Assembly (NCBI GenBank): GCA_027946365.1
Contig: JAPEUQ010000009.1
Coordinates: 1,674,001 to 1,738,000 of the forward strand
Reading direction: 5' to 3'
DNA: 64,000 nt
Source: Kalmusia sp. IMI 367209
Taxonomy: Eukaryota > Ascomycota > Dothideomycetes > Pleosporales > Didymosphaeriaceae
The translations under genes were made by a program, and so were the position numbers. The notes below the pieces were generated by a model that saw only the letters and a program-made list of their open reading frames with translations, did not search any database and was not told the DNA's origin. Of this stretch, positions 10,589 to 20,089 are shown piece by piece. Numbering within the stretch: the first letter of the stretch is position 1; each line of letters begins with the position of its first letter.

Positions 10589-11736
10589 GTTTTTAGTCAT
10601 AGGGCACGGACTTTGTAAGTACAATGCTTTCATCAGACGTCCCGTTTCATTGGATTTGAGGCTGAAGGATAGCAGTCCACGATGGGTATAGAATATTGTG
10701 GTAAGCATATGAACCCATATCGATATGCAGGATAGAATGGCAGAAGACAATATGATTCTATTCTTCTTACACTTGATCGAATGATCAGTACAGAATAGGA
10801 GCTAGGTAAATCATCCTAGATTATTGTTCCCAAAAGTCCAACATCCATCTAGTCCGAAATATACTGATAACTCACACAAGAGCCGAATTAGACATCATGG
10901 TCCGTTTCGCAGCCCTCACTGTACCTCTAGCATATCCGTACGGTTGCCTCACTCACGAGCCTTTGAGCCTTAAGAGACAATGGTTCGAGAAGGTTAAGCG
11001 TCGACTGCACGACGGCGCAAAGATTTAGATCTTTGACCTAATTGGGAAGCTCTTTGCATGTCGGAGGTGTGACTGTAGGATGCGTACAATAACGTTATTG
11101 AAATTCCACCCGGAGTGCTCGTAAGTCTTGAAAACAATGAACACGTGGAAGCTTGGTCATGTGCCATGGATTCTACATAATGTGATAAGTACTGTAACTG
11201 TTCTTTTTCATGTACCATACTGTGAGGGTAAAGACACCTTTGTTGTTACATTATAGGCTGCGATTGAATCAAGAATTGCGGCAGAAGGGGCGTTGAACGC
11301 GAGGACGGAGCAGATTGTCATCATGGATTGGGCGAAGGTAATCATGTCGTTCATTGGATTCAGATTCTTGAACTGCGAAGCATAGATCATATAATTCAAT
11401 GTTCATGCTAAAAGATCATCTTTAGATCGAGTATCCTGGCTGAGACATCGACTTTCATGTTGAAAACTGTGAACTGACGTCAGTTCGCTCCATTATCCAG
11501 ATGTCTGATCGTCTTTCGCTTGTTAAAGCTTTTCAGGTGGGAACAGTTCGACATGTGAAAAGCTCAGTGTTGTAGTTTGGCCTAAAAGTAGGGAAACTTT
11601 CCAGCATTGCTCTGCACCGCGAGTCTTTCGGCCCGCTTGCCTTCATGCCTTCACATGATCATGATCAACAAATGTGATTTGCTCAGACACATTTTGATAC
11701 ACAATCAATCAATCATCACCATCCTCATTATCTTTA
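10589..11736. other. Intergenic, no gene seen
   Basis: 1.15 kb, rather AT-rich, with only short frames that lack conserved features. No recognisable transposon end or inverted repeat. Confidence 0.5.
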
Positions 11737-12917
11737 TCAAACCCCTTTCCGCCCCGACTGCTCAATGATGTACACCTCACTGCTCCCTCTTGAACTGCTC
11801 CCATCCTTCTTCGCCGCGCTCGTAAACATATCATCCACCTTCTCGACGTCATCAATTCTAATCTCCGTTGTCGTTGTCTTCAGAACATCTCCTGCTCTTA
11901 AATTCTGCAACTTGATGCCACTCGCCTCCTCATCCATGCGACTATACGCACCAGCCGAGTGCCCGAGATTGGTCCCAGAGCGTGAGATGTGGCGACGTGA
12001 TTTAGAGGTCGCAGGGTTGGTGTGCGAGAGCGAGGTATTTGTTTCGCGAAGAGCGCCACGCACGAGGTTCATGAGTTGGTTAAGGATAGTGAATTCGATC
12101 TTCAGTTTGACGGAGTAGACGGCACCCTTGTAGGAGGTTTGGATATCGTATACTATACACTATTAACAACTTATGTTGTTGAGAAGGGGGAGAGACGGGA
12201 AAACTTACAGCCCGCAAATTCGAGACCGAGCGTCGTGATGTCTAGGACGATGATGAAGGCGCTCATGAGGAGTGTGTGCATGAGGACTTTCCTGCCCCGG
12301 GATCCCCTTACATTTTCCTTTGCGTTGAACAGTGGACCCTCGGTCCTCAGCATCATCGATGTTTTCCAGATGTAGATGCCGCTGAGAACGCACTCCTGTA
12401 CGAAGAACATGGTGACCTGGATCTTTTCTACAACTGAGTAGACCGGGATGTAGGGCGCGGGGTTGGACGAGCAATTCGTTAGGAATGTTAGCACGCCTGT
12501 TACGCCGTGCAGGACCACACCGTCCACAATGATATATATGAGTACCCAGCGTACCCAATGTGCCTGGACGACAAGGTGTAGTCGCGAGTAGAGCACAATG
12601 GACTGACCCGTTACCATGGCGCACCAACCGCTGAACGCAATCACCGTGTATCCGATGTCAGTCGACTTGCTCCCATTGTCATTGATGTGGTAGAATTTGA
12701 GGAACTGGCCCAAGCAATGAATGAAGATGCCATAAGTCGCGACAAGAAGCGAGTAATAGTAAAATCCTGCGCGGCGCTTGAAAAACGTCTGGATGAGGAC
12801 TGTGAGCTCGAGAACATTGTACCAGGCGATAGTCGTAAAGGAGGCGATGACTAGGGAGTTGACGAAAGGGAGTTTGACATCAGTGCCAATGCCCGAATCC
12901 TCGGACGCTATCGCCAT
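11737..12917 (-). CDS. Fungal multi-pass membrane protein, DUF7703-like
   Basis: Exons 12917-12209 and 12152-11737, 374 residues; the 56-nt GTAAGT...TATAG intron joins LEFAG to LYDIQTSYKGAVYSVKLKIEF. About seven hydrophobic segments are visible, beginning with PFVNSLVIASFTTIAWYNVLEL, then FYYYSLLVATYGIFIHCLGQF, GYTVIAFSGWCAMVTGQSIVLY, WVLIYIIVDGVVLHGVTGVL, QVTMFFVQECVLSGIYIW and LMHTLLMSAFIIVLDITTLGL. The last third is a cytosolic, Ser/Thr-rich tail with RSGTNLGHS and several acidic clusters, likely phosphorylated. This matches a widespread ascomycete family of unknown function with a GPCR-like layout; no signalling role is shown. An in-frame ATG at 13019 would add 34 residues rich in Arg/Ser; I chose 12917 because the first membrane helix follows closely, but the longer start cannot be excluded. 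Confidence 0.75.
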
Positions 12918-13553
12918 GGGTGCGGCCCTCTTTGTAAGCACTGCAGTGTAAATGGAACAAGGCGCGCACAACGACTTTCGAGATAAAGATCGTCGAGAGT
13001 GCGGATCGTGGGGATGCACATCTCTTCCGACTTTATGACGGAACGGGCGTTCTCACGAGGCACAGAACATCTGCTGCAACCGACAATGAGGGATTGTGAT
13101 AATGTGCATGGTTTTGAGTCGCTACGGGTTGGATAGTGTGAGCGAGACTACAGTGATTGGTGCAATTGTTGGTAGACCTCGTGCATATAAATCCGCGCGA
13201 GAGAGAGAGGATCTTGAAAGTTTCGGGTCTGGGGATGCACGGGCCGGAGGCTGGGGTAAAAACGGGACGCTATTCGACGCTCGCGATGGAACGCGTGGGC
13301 GACGAGGCTACGTGCATTGAGCCACATCCTTGCATCCTTCAAGGCTTGAGTCTGGACCAGGTTTCTGGAGTCTGTCAGCCCACGCGGAAATGATCGAGCA
13401 CAGAGAAAGTTGGAATCGGTGGGAATTTCAGGAGATGCTAATGTTTCATGAACCATGTTTCGTGCGAAACTCGATGGACATGTGAAGGCAATGGTAATAG
13501 TACATTTTGTACAGATCTAGCTTTTGTACATGGTCAAAAGAAGGGGTATTAGA
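12918..13553. other. Intergenic, no gene seen
   Basis: Upstream of the DUF7703-like gene and downstream of mL57. A TATA-like GCATATAAATCC occurs near 13185 on the plus strand, without an associated gene. Confidence 0.45.
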
Positions 13554-14503
13554 CTAGTCGGCGGTGAAGGTAAAGCCAAGCGGCGCCAGGATTTTGTCCT
13601 GGGTGACTTTGTTTGCAATTTCGCCTCCTCGCTCGAGTGCAAGGGCGCCGATGATGGCATACAATGAGGTAGTGAGGACAGACTCTAGACCAGAGCTTTG
13701 CAGATTATCCGACTGTAGGTGTTAGTGGCGGCGTAAAAGGAAGCTATCCCCTCAGCCAAGAGGTGGTGGAAGTTAGGCGACGTACCCGTTTCGGCTTCCA
13801 CCGCGTGACCTTGTCGAATCCATAACGTTCTGCAAGGCTGGCTAACCGCGACTTATCTAGCACGCGGTCCTTTGCTTCGTTTGTGAGACCATGCAGGCCA
13901 GAGAGCGCAGGGTGAACGTAAGGGGTGCGGCCGTATTGGTCCCGTTGCGGTTGGCCGTCGCTGTTCTTCGGCCACGATTCAGCCTGCGGTGCGTTGAGAA
14001 GAGCCTGCGACGTCTGCAGCGAGACTATGCGGTGTCCTGGTCTATTGTCAGCGTTTCCTGTTCCCCTACTACCTGCCACACACAGACAGGGCGCCGTGAA
14101 ACGCACCCAAATACGCTAGCCGGTCATTGAATCCTCTCCTGCCGTGATCAAAGCTCTTATGCGTGACGGCCAGCCATTTCACTTCTTCAGACAGCACCTT
14201 GTCGCCACCCGGGCCTAGCATGCGTGAGTAGGCATCGTCTAGCCTGCGCGGATCGTCGTTGACCTTGAATTCAGGCCCTCGCGGTTTCGGCCGCACGCGA
14301 AAAGGCGCCATCATGCGCGGCGGCGTCTGTTGCCATCGTGGCCGATTTGCGGTTTCTGTATCGTGCTCGGGGCTTCGCGAGGGTGCGGTGGTCGAGAATG
14401 CGCATGCGGAGGTCCGCACCAAAGCGCGCTGGGCCGGTTGTGCGGTGCCGAGGGCTGATGTTGCTGTTGAGAACAAGCTCTGGATGGGCTTTCGAGATGC
14501 CAT
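13554..14503 (-). CDS. MRPL15: Mitochondrial large ribosomal subunit protein mL57 (MRPL15), RNase III-like fold
   Basis: Three exons, 14503-14107, 14036-13786 and 13712-13554, 268 residues; introns of 70 and 73 nt are GT-AG. The first ~45 residues are basic and hydroxylated without acidic residues (MASRKPIQSLFSTATSALG...), a mitochondrial presequence. The mature part carries the degenerate RNase III domain used structurally in the fungal mitoribosome: LGPGGDKVLSEEVKWLAVTHKSFDHGRRGFNDRLAYLG joined to HRIVSLQTSQALL, then DKSRLASLAERYGFDKVTRWKP and SVLTTSLYAIIGALALERGG. In true RNase III the signature is ExLGDAxL; here the acidic catalytic residues are missing, as is normal for mL57. The C-terminus is LAPLGFTFTAD. 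Head-to-head with RTT109, only 241 bp between starts. Confidence 0.88.
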
Positions 14504-14744
14504 TGGGGCGCACGGCAGATAGAGCGAGCGAAATTGGGCGATGGGCGATGTCTGGCGGCGGAGACTGCGTGAAGATGCTCAGCGGCCTGGTGCATCAAAA
14601 GTTCAGATGGCACCCACGACGCTAGGCGACTTTGGGCTAAGGGTGACCCGCGATCCACGTCCCAACGCGTCCCATCCTCCATCACTATCACGGCGGAGCA
14701 CATTGCGGCCGCTCCCGCCTCTCTCGCTGCTTGGACAAGCCACC
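14504..14744. promoter_or_regulatory. Divergent promoter mL57 / RTT109
   Basis: 241 bp between the two start codons must contain both promoters. An ATG at 14541 opens a frame that runs without stop into RTT109, so translation could in principle begin inside this region. Confidence 0.5.
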
Positions 14745-16469
14745 ATGGCTGATATCGCTATCTCTGCATCCCTCTACGATTTGCTTGCCGATGCGCTGCC
14801 GAAAGACACTGCCTTCACCTTCTATCACTACTCTACACCCCCGACGAAATCTTCCCCACTCTTCTCCGCGCCTCCTCATGCAAAACCCGAGCGAACCTAC
14901 TGCGAGTCACACTTTCTCGCTGCAACCATTGACGCGCAGGACCCTACCAAGGTAGCAGCGTCCGATGAGCTCCTTGTTCTTGCTATCGAAGTCCTGGTAT
15001 ACACGACAAAGCACCTCACCACCCTCTTCATCTCGAAAGCGGATTCGACAGGCTGTCTCTCACTACTGGAAAGTGAGCGGACACAAGGAGGATCGCCTCT
15101 GAAGGCTATATGTGGGACCTTTGTGTCGTGGCTGGCAAAGGAGCGGCAAAGAGAAGGAAGGAAAACCGTCGTCTCGCTCTTCGCCAGGGCACAGGACCAA
15201 TACCTCTTTCCGGCAAGCATAGAGAATAAGGGAAAGCATCTCCTCGATGATAAGCAACTGGTTAGGTGGTGGTGCAAAGTGCTCGACCCTTTGGTTCGGG
15301 AGTATAAGGAAGAGGTGGCTCCAAAGCCCTTTGGTGAACGGCTGGCTTCTGCCGAAGGCATTGCGACGTCTTCTGCCCCGGTATCGTCAAAATCTACCGC
15401 AAAAGGATATCTGGTCATTCCCGGCTTTGAGCCATATGACACACTCCGATTTTACACCCCGCCCCCGCTCTCACCCACGGTGCCACGTCGCTGGGCAGCC
15501 GCCCACCCGCTACTCCAGATTGCGCCTCACCCGGCTGCGCCCCCTCGCTGTTTAATACCGCACTTCCCGGACGACCCAAAGGCGCGCTTTTTGGATGAAT
15601 TGGATGACGAACTCCCGGACAGAGGCACCGATGCGATGACCAAAGAAGGTGGGACCCCTTCACGAAGTAATGGCCAGTGGAAGAGCGTCAAGACCTTGGA
15701 TCAGTTCTGGGAGTTCATGGCCTTCAGACAAGAATGCTCTTCTGGCCGGATAGTAGGCTTTATATGGATAGTCATAACTCCACCAAAGCCGTCGATCCTC
15801 GAGGACGATGAGAATGAGCCATCGCAACTGTCGGCCTTCTCGCAAGGTAATTCACAGAGCACGGCCGACTCATCCTTAACATCAAGCCCGAAGGTCAAAA
15901 ATTTGAAAAAGGCAAGGCGTAGAAAGATGAACACTGACTATGGGCCCATCCCGCTAGTCCTCCCGAGAATCAAATCCTCTTCTTCGAGCCTCTCCACTGG
16001 ATCAAAAAGTTCCGTCGGCACAGCAACAAAAAGTCTTCCTGAGTCGAGTCCATACTATTGGTGGCCAGCCAAGTCACGAGGCGCTGTCGTCTTCTCTTCC
16101 AAGGAGTATGATCGAGCACACCAAGTGCTCCTGCAGCAGAACTTTTCATCCCGAACCGCGGCAGCTAGAAGTACCAAGCGATGGAAGGAGGAAGTTGCAG
16201 TCCTTGGGGGCATTGATGACTGGGGTAGAATTGTCACAGGGAAGAAAGAGATGTCGAATGCTGTTGCTCCGACTGTCAATGGTGCTGCAACCGCTACCCT
16301 AGTCGGTGTAAGGAAGAAAAGGAAACCTACATACTCTAACACCACCGAGCAATCCCCGATCGACCCTCCAAGTTTAGGAGAAGGGTTAGTGCGGAAGAAG
16401 GCGAAGGTTGAGCCCAACATCGTGGACATAGTGAACACACTGGGGGTGCGCAAGAAGCCAAGAGATTGA
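14745..16469 (+). CDS. RTT109: Histone acetyltransferase Rtt109
   Basis: Single exon, 574 residues from the ATG in CACCATGGCTG, the best start context in the region. Rtt109 acetylates lysine 56 (and 9) of newly made histone H3 with the chaperones Asf1 and Vps75, marking nucleosomes assembled during DNA replication. Recognisable blocks: DELLVLAIEVLVYTTK near the start, ADSTGCLSLLESERTQGGSPLKAICGTFVSW-type region, QLVRWWCKVLDPLVREY, KGYLVIPGFEPYDTLRFY, LDQFWEFMAFRQECSSGRIVGFIW, and late SPYYWWPAKSRGAVVFSSKEYDRAHQVLLQQNFSS. The GFEPYDT region corresponds to the acetyl-CoA/substrate-binding core. The C-terminal tail is basic, with KKRKP and RKKAKVE motifs suited to nuclear import. An in-frame ATG 204 nt upstream (14541) would add an Arg-rich 68-residue extension that is not typical of the family. 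Confidence 0.92.
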   Translation: MADIAISASLYDLLADALPKDTAFTFYHYSTPPTKSSPLFSAPPHAKPERTYCESHFLAATIDAQDPTKVAASDELLVLAIEVLVYTTKHLTTLFISKADSTGCLSLLESERTQGGSPLKAICGTFVSWLAKERQREGRKTVVSLFARAQDQYLFPASIENKGKHLLDDKQLVRWWCKVLDPLVREYKEEVAPKPFGERLASAEGIATSSAPVSSKSTAKGYLVIPGFEPYDTLRFYTPPPLSPTVPRRWAAAHPLLQIAPHPAAPPRCLIPHFPDDPKARFLDELDDELPDRGTDAMTKEGGTPSRSNGQWKSVKTLDQFWEFMAFRQECSSGRIVGFIWIVITPPKPSILEDDENEPSQLSAFSQGNSQSTADSSLTSSPKVKNLKKARRRKMNTDYGPIPLVLPRIKSSSSSLSTGSKSSVGTATKSLPESSPYYWWPAKSRGAVVFSSKEYDRAHQVLLQQNFSSRTAAARSTKRWKEEVAVLGGIDDWGRIVTGKKEMSNAVAPTVNGAATATLVGVRKKRKPTYSNTTEQSPIDPPSLGEGLVRKKAKVEPNIVDIVNTLGVRKKPRD

Positions 16470-17097
16470 CTTGGCTTTATAATTCGAAATTTAGCGTTTA
16501 GGGTCTGGTTCCTAGCATCTGGAGTTTGCATATAGGCATTGGGTATTGGTCTTGTGTAGGTCATTGGCATTGCATAACCTGGCGTCGTATTTTCCGTAGA
16601 TTGTTCTGCTATTCGATATGACTAGGCGATGACCTGGTTTGCCATAAGGTCTGCTCTAGCCATCTACGGGGCCTTCGCTTTGTATTCAGGCATACACACT
16701 GAAGGTTGTGTTTGGAATTATTCCAACGGTCGGTCAAAAGATCATTACTATTTTTTACGTGATCAAAACACCTCTGTGAACCTCGAGTATAGCCCAACAA
16801 GAGAAGATTAGGTCGTGTCAGCGATCGGTAGATGTAATCTCGGACCTTTCGACGGAACAGCCGGAAGCACAGTCTCACGCGAGGTTGAAAGACAAGCATA
16901 TCTCCTTCACTTTCCAGCACCTCACGCATACTTATATTTTGCCCAGACTTTCTTGTACCTGCATTAGGCGGCGTCCAGGTCTCTAAGAGTCCTTAGCTCT
17001 ACACGTGACGACCAAATCCGCAACCTCCGGGTCCAAATTCACGGTGCGCCAACCAAAATACGTACTATCAACGTCGGTCCGTTCTACACCGCAGCGC
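16470..17097. other. Intergenic, no gene seen
   Basis: RTT109 3' flank and promoter of the glucosyltransferase gene. No supported coding region. Confidence 0.5.
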
Positions 17098-18774
17098 ATG
17101 CGTCGCGCGGCGCCTCAAGACGCCGGGACTGACCATGTCTCCATGGTGCGCTTCTACGTCTCGCTGGTGTGTCTCGTGTGGTTCATCGTAGTGTGGATTG
17201 TGTGCGCCATTGGCGTCGTCCAGCTCTTCCGCTACTATTCGAAGCGACCGCGCCCAGCGATCTGCTTGACTGCACCGAACGAGCAGCACGCACCGCATGT
17301 CACCATCATACGACCGGTCAAGGACCTCGAACCCCGCTTGTATGAGTGCCTCGCCGCGACTTTTCGCCAGACGTACCCCGCGAACAAAATCCATAACGTC
17401 CTCTGCGTGTCCTCGCATTCTGACCCCGCGGTGCCGATTCTCGAACGACTCTTACGCGACTTCCCAAACGCGGATGCCAGAATCACGGTCGAAGAGGAGG
17501 ATCCGCTCTTGCGGCAGAATAAAGATGCGCTGGGCCCGAACCCCAAGATTCGCAATATGAGTCGAGCGTATAGAGAGGCGAGGGAGGACTCTATCGTATG
17601 GATTCTCGATTGCAACGTCTGGGTCGGTAAGGGTGTCTGCGGGCGCATGGTGGACCTTTTGTGTGGATACGGCGGCCAGATGAAAAACAAGTTTGTGCAT
17701 CAGACCCCCTTGACTGTGGATCTGGACTCACACACTCTCTCGGCCGAGGAGAGGGAGCTGCTATTAGGCGGTGGGGAGCACGCATTCGATGCCATGGACA
17801 TCGCAGACAGCACGAGCTCGGATCCACGCAATCACTCCCGGAGCCGCTTTAGGAGACTGCTACAACGAGGTGGCGGACGTCTGGACGAAGCGTTCCTGTC
17901 AAGCGCACACGCAAAATTCTATAACGCTATCAACACTGTGCTTGTGGCGCCCTGTGTCATGGGAAAGAGCACAATGTTCCGCCGGTCGCAGCTCAATTAC
18001 ATTACGAACTCGAACCCAGATCGCGCCCCGGGTATCGATTTCTTTTCTGACAACATCTGTGAGGACCATTTGATTGGCGATGCCTTGTGGAAGAAACCCC
18101 AAGCGTTCGAGGAACCTGGGTATAAGCCCGAGCCAGGCGAACAAGTCGAGAAGTGGGGCAAGCACGCGATGCTCTTCGGCGATTTCTGCTTCCAGCCCAT
18201 TTCTCACACATCAGTCGCCGCCTGCATCGATCGACGGCTACGGTGGTTACGCGTTCGCAAATTTACCGTCACAGCGGCGACATTTGTGGAGCCGGGTACC
18301 GAGTCTATTCTCTGCAGTCTCTACGGCGCATTCGCTCTCACCACGTTCCCGTTGTTCGCTCGCATCGGCATATCGCCGACTTGGACTTCGTTCGTTCTGG
18401 TGTGGCTCGCTAGCATGGCTTTGTGGTGTCTGGTCGATCATACGCAGTACCTTCTTCTCCACTGCGCGAAGACCGTGGAGCTGGACGAGCACACACCCGA
18501 TTTCATCCTCCCACAACGATCCCGACGTGCATACCACCAAGCGCCGTCCTTAGAACCACTGCTCGGTGAAAAGACACCACAAGCGCCAAGTCTTCTCGAT
18601 GGCGCACGGAGAGGTTTCAGAGAGTGGTTCGCTGCTTGGGCTGGCAGGGAGGTGTCTGCGTTGCCCATTTGGGTTGTGGCCTTCTATGGAGGGGTCACGG
18701 TGGAGTGGAGGGGTAGACGGTTTTGGGTGGGATTAGATATGAAGGTTCATGAGATCATTGATGAGAAACAGTGA
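17098..18774 (+). CDS. Ceramide glucosyltransferase (GT21)
   Basis: Single exon, 558 residues from MRRAAPQDAG; the frame is open upstream to a GTG at 17005 but without ATG. The enzyme transfers glucose from UDP-glucose to ceramide on the Golgi/ER face, making fungal glucosylceramide, which affects polarity and virulence in several fungi. One N-terminal anchor helix (about 19-43, FYVSLVCLVWFIVVWIVCAIGVVQL), then the GT-A core with the family's D,D,D,(Q/R)xxRW signature: RPVKDLEPRL (Asp about 76), WILDCNVWVG (Asp about 171), DNICEDHLIGDALW, and CIDRRLRWLRVRKF giving RRLRW. C-terminal hydrophobic segments (FALTTFPLFARIGISP, SFVLVWLASMALWCLVD) complete the membrane attachment, and it ends FWVGLDMKVHEIIDEKQ. 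The family's conserved HxxxxCPxxP-like variations are not obvious, but motif order and length fit well. Confidence 0.9.
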   Translation: MRRAAPQDAGTDHVSMVRFYVSLVCLVWFIVVWIVCAIGVVQLFRYYSKRPRPAICLTAPNEQHAPHVTIIRPVKDLEPRLYECLAATFRQTYPANKIHNVLCVSSHSDPAVPILERLLRDFPNADARITVEEEDPLLRQNKDALGPNPKIRNMSRAYREAREDSIVWILDCNVWVGKGVCGRMVDLLCGYGGQMKNKFVHQTPLTVDLDSHTLSAEERELLLGGGEHAFDAMDIADSTSSDPRNHSRSRFRRLLQRGGGRLDEAFLSSAHAKFYNAINTVLVAPCVMGKSTMFRRSQLNYITNSNPDRAPGIDFFSDNICEDHLIGDALWKKPQAFEEPGYKPEPGEQVEKWGKHAMLFGDFCFQPISHTSVAACIDRRLRWLRVRKFTVTAATFVEPGTESILCSLYGAFALTTFPLFARIGISPTWTSFVLVWLASMALWCLVDHTQYLLLHCAKTVELDEHTPDFILPQRSRRAYHQAPSLEPLLGEKTPQAPSLLDGARRGFREWFAAWAGREVSALPIWVVAFYGGVTVEWRGRRFWVGLDMKVHEIIDEKQ

Positions 18775-20089
18775 GTGCTTTCGGAGGTGAGATGTTCATA
18801 CGGGATCAAAGAGGAGTGCAATGCATAGCGTTGAAGTACACTTGAGATGATTGTGGCATTTTGAGCAACCATTCATAGGAGTTTGGATAGAATTCTGGCC
18901 TATCTCTCAACTGATGTTGTATCTATCGCGAAGTCTACTAACGAAGAGGTAGAATCACATCAGGAAGGATGAAACAATCGAGAATCACGTAAGTTTAACT
19001 TCGATACAATGAGTTTGGGCGCGGACGTGATGACTAATCTATCTACTACCTCATCTAACGCGACGCACTTTCGGATTCTGCCCCTCTGCTCTTCATCTCC
19101 ATATTCGTTCTCTAGTGACAACAGAATCCGCAATCGTTTCCATAAATACTGCCACAGCCTGCGTCAGTGCCACGAGCCCAAGGGAATTATGAACTGCGAT
19201 GAGCCTAGCTCAGCCATGAAACGCAAGCCCACTGAGAATATCGTTGCGAGAATGCGATTAAGGCATTTGAGAGCCAAGACATGACCCTCGAGAAACAAAA
19301 CTCAGCCCTGTGCATCGATTCGCCAAATTGCTGGAATATGGGGAGGGGGTGCGGGGCGAATGGGTGCTGCTAACGTGGTGTCGCAGATGAGAGACATGGT
19401 TCACCACCGCGAAACGGCGTTGGCGTATTAGATTAGGATACCCGAATTGTGTTTTATAAAATCACTTCGTCCAATACGCTTGGTCGGATCGTGGCATGAG
19501 TGAAGCTATCACGAACAGACTGACTGAGGTCTTAAAGACGAAGTTCTTGCTACATTTTGATATACCTCCTAGAAGGCTGTCGACTTCACCCTAGAGAGCA
19601 TATACATCAAGCCCAATGAAAAGACCAAAACTTTGCCTTCAAGCAATTTAGCGCTTTGAATCTACACTCTACACCAATTGTAGCCGGCTAGAAGCGAATG
19701 GCCGCATTCCGCTCTGCTCCCTTGCTCAATTGACCTGCCATGTTGTTTTTCTCCCCATATCTTCCCTACATTCCGCCTACCTTGTTGTGACAACCACCAA
19801 GTACCACTGAGACAAATAGAAGTGTATGTTTACCCTCGAATTCCTCCATGTTGGGTAAACACTTTTGCTGCGAGTGCGCTGCGCTGTTCGTCTCTTCGAG
19901 TCTTCTGTGAGGGAGAGACGAGAGCAGAAGGTGAGAGGGGGAGTTAGATAACTTGAACTGACGGCACAGAACGCGCGTCGGCCGTAGAACGACACGCGAC
20001 ATCACCGAGCCGGAATTACTACGAAGCAACCAATACGCACTATCGTAACGTTGAATCGAGAGAATTTGGGTCCACCAAGGGCTGTTCTT
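18775..20089. other. Intergenic, no gene seen
   Basis: 1.3 kb. A 91-codon frame at 19009-19284 has no features. The last ~300 bp presumably drive the large membrane-protein gene. Confidence 0.5.

Noticed and set aside
19009..19284. 91-codon frame downstream of the glucosyltransferase
   Set aside because: No features and unfavourable start context.
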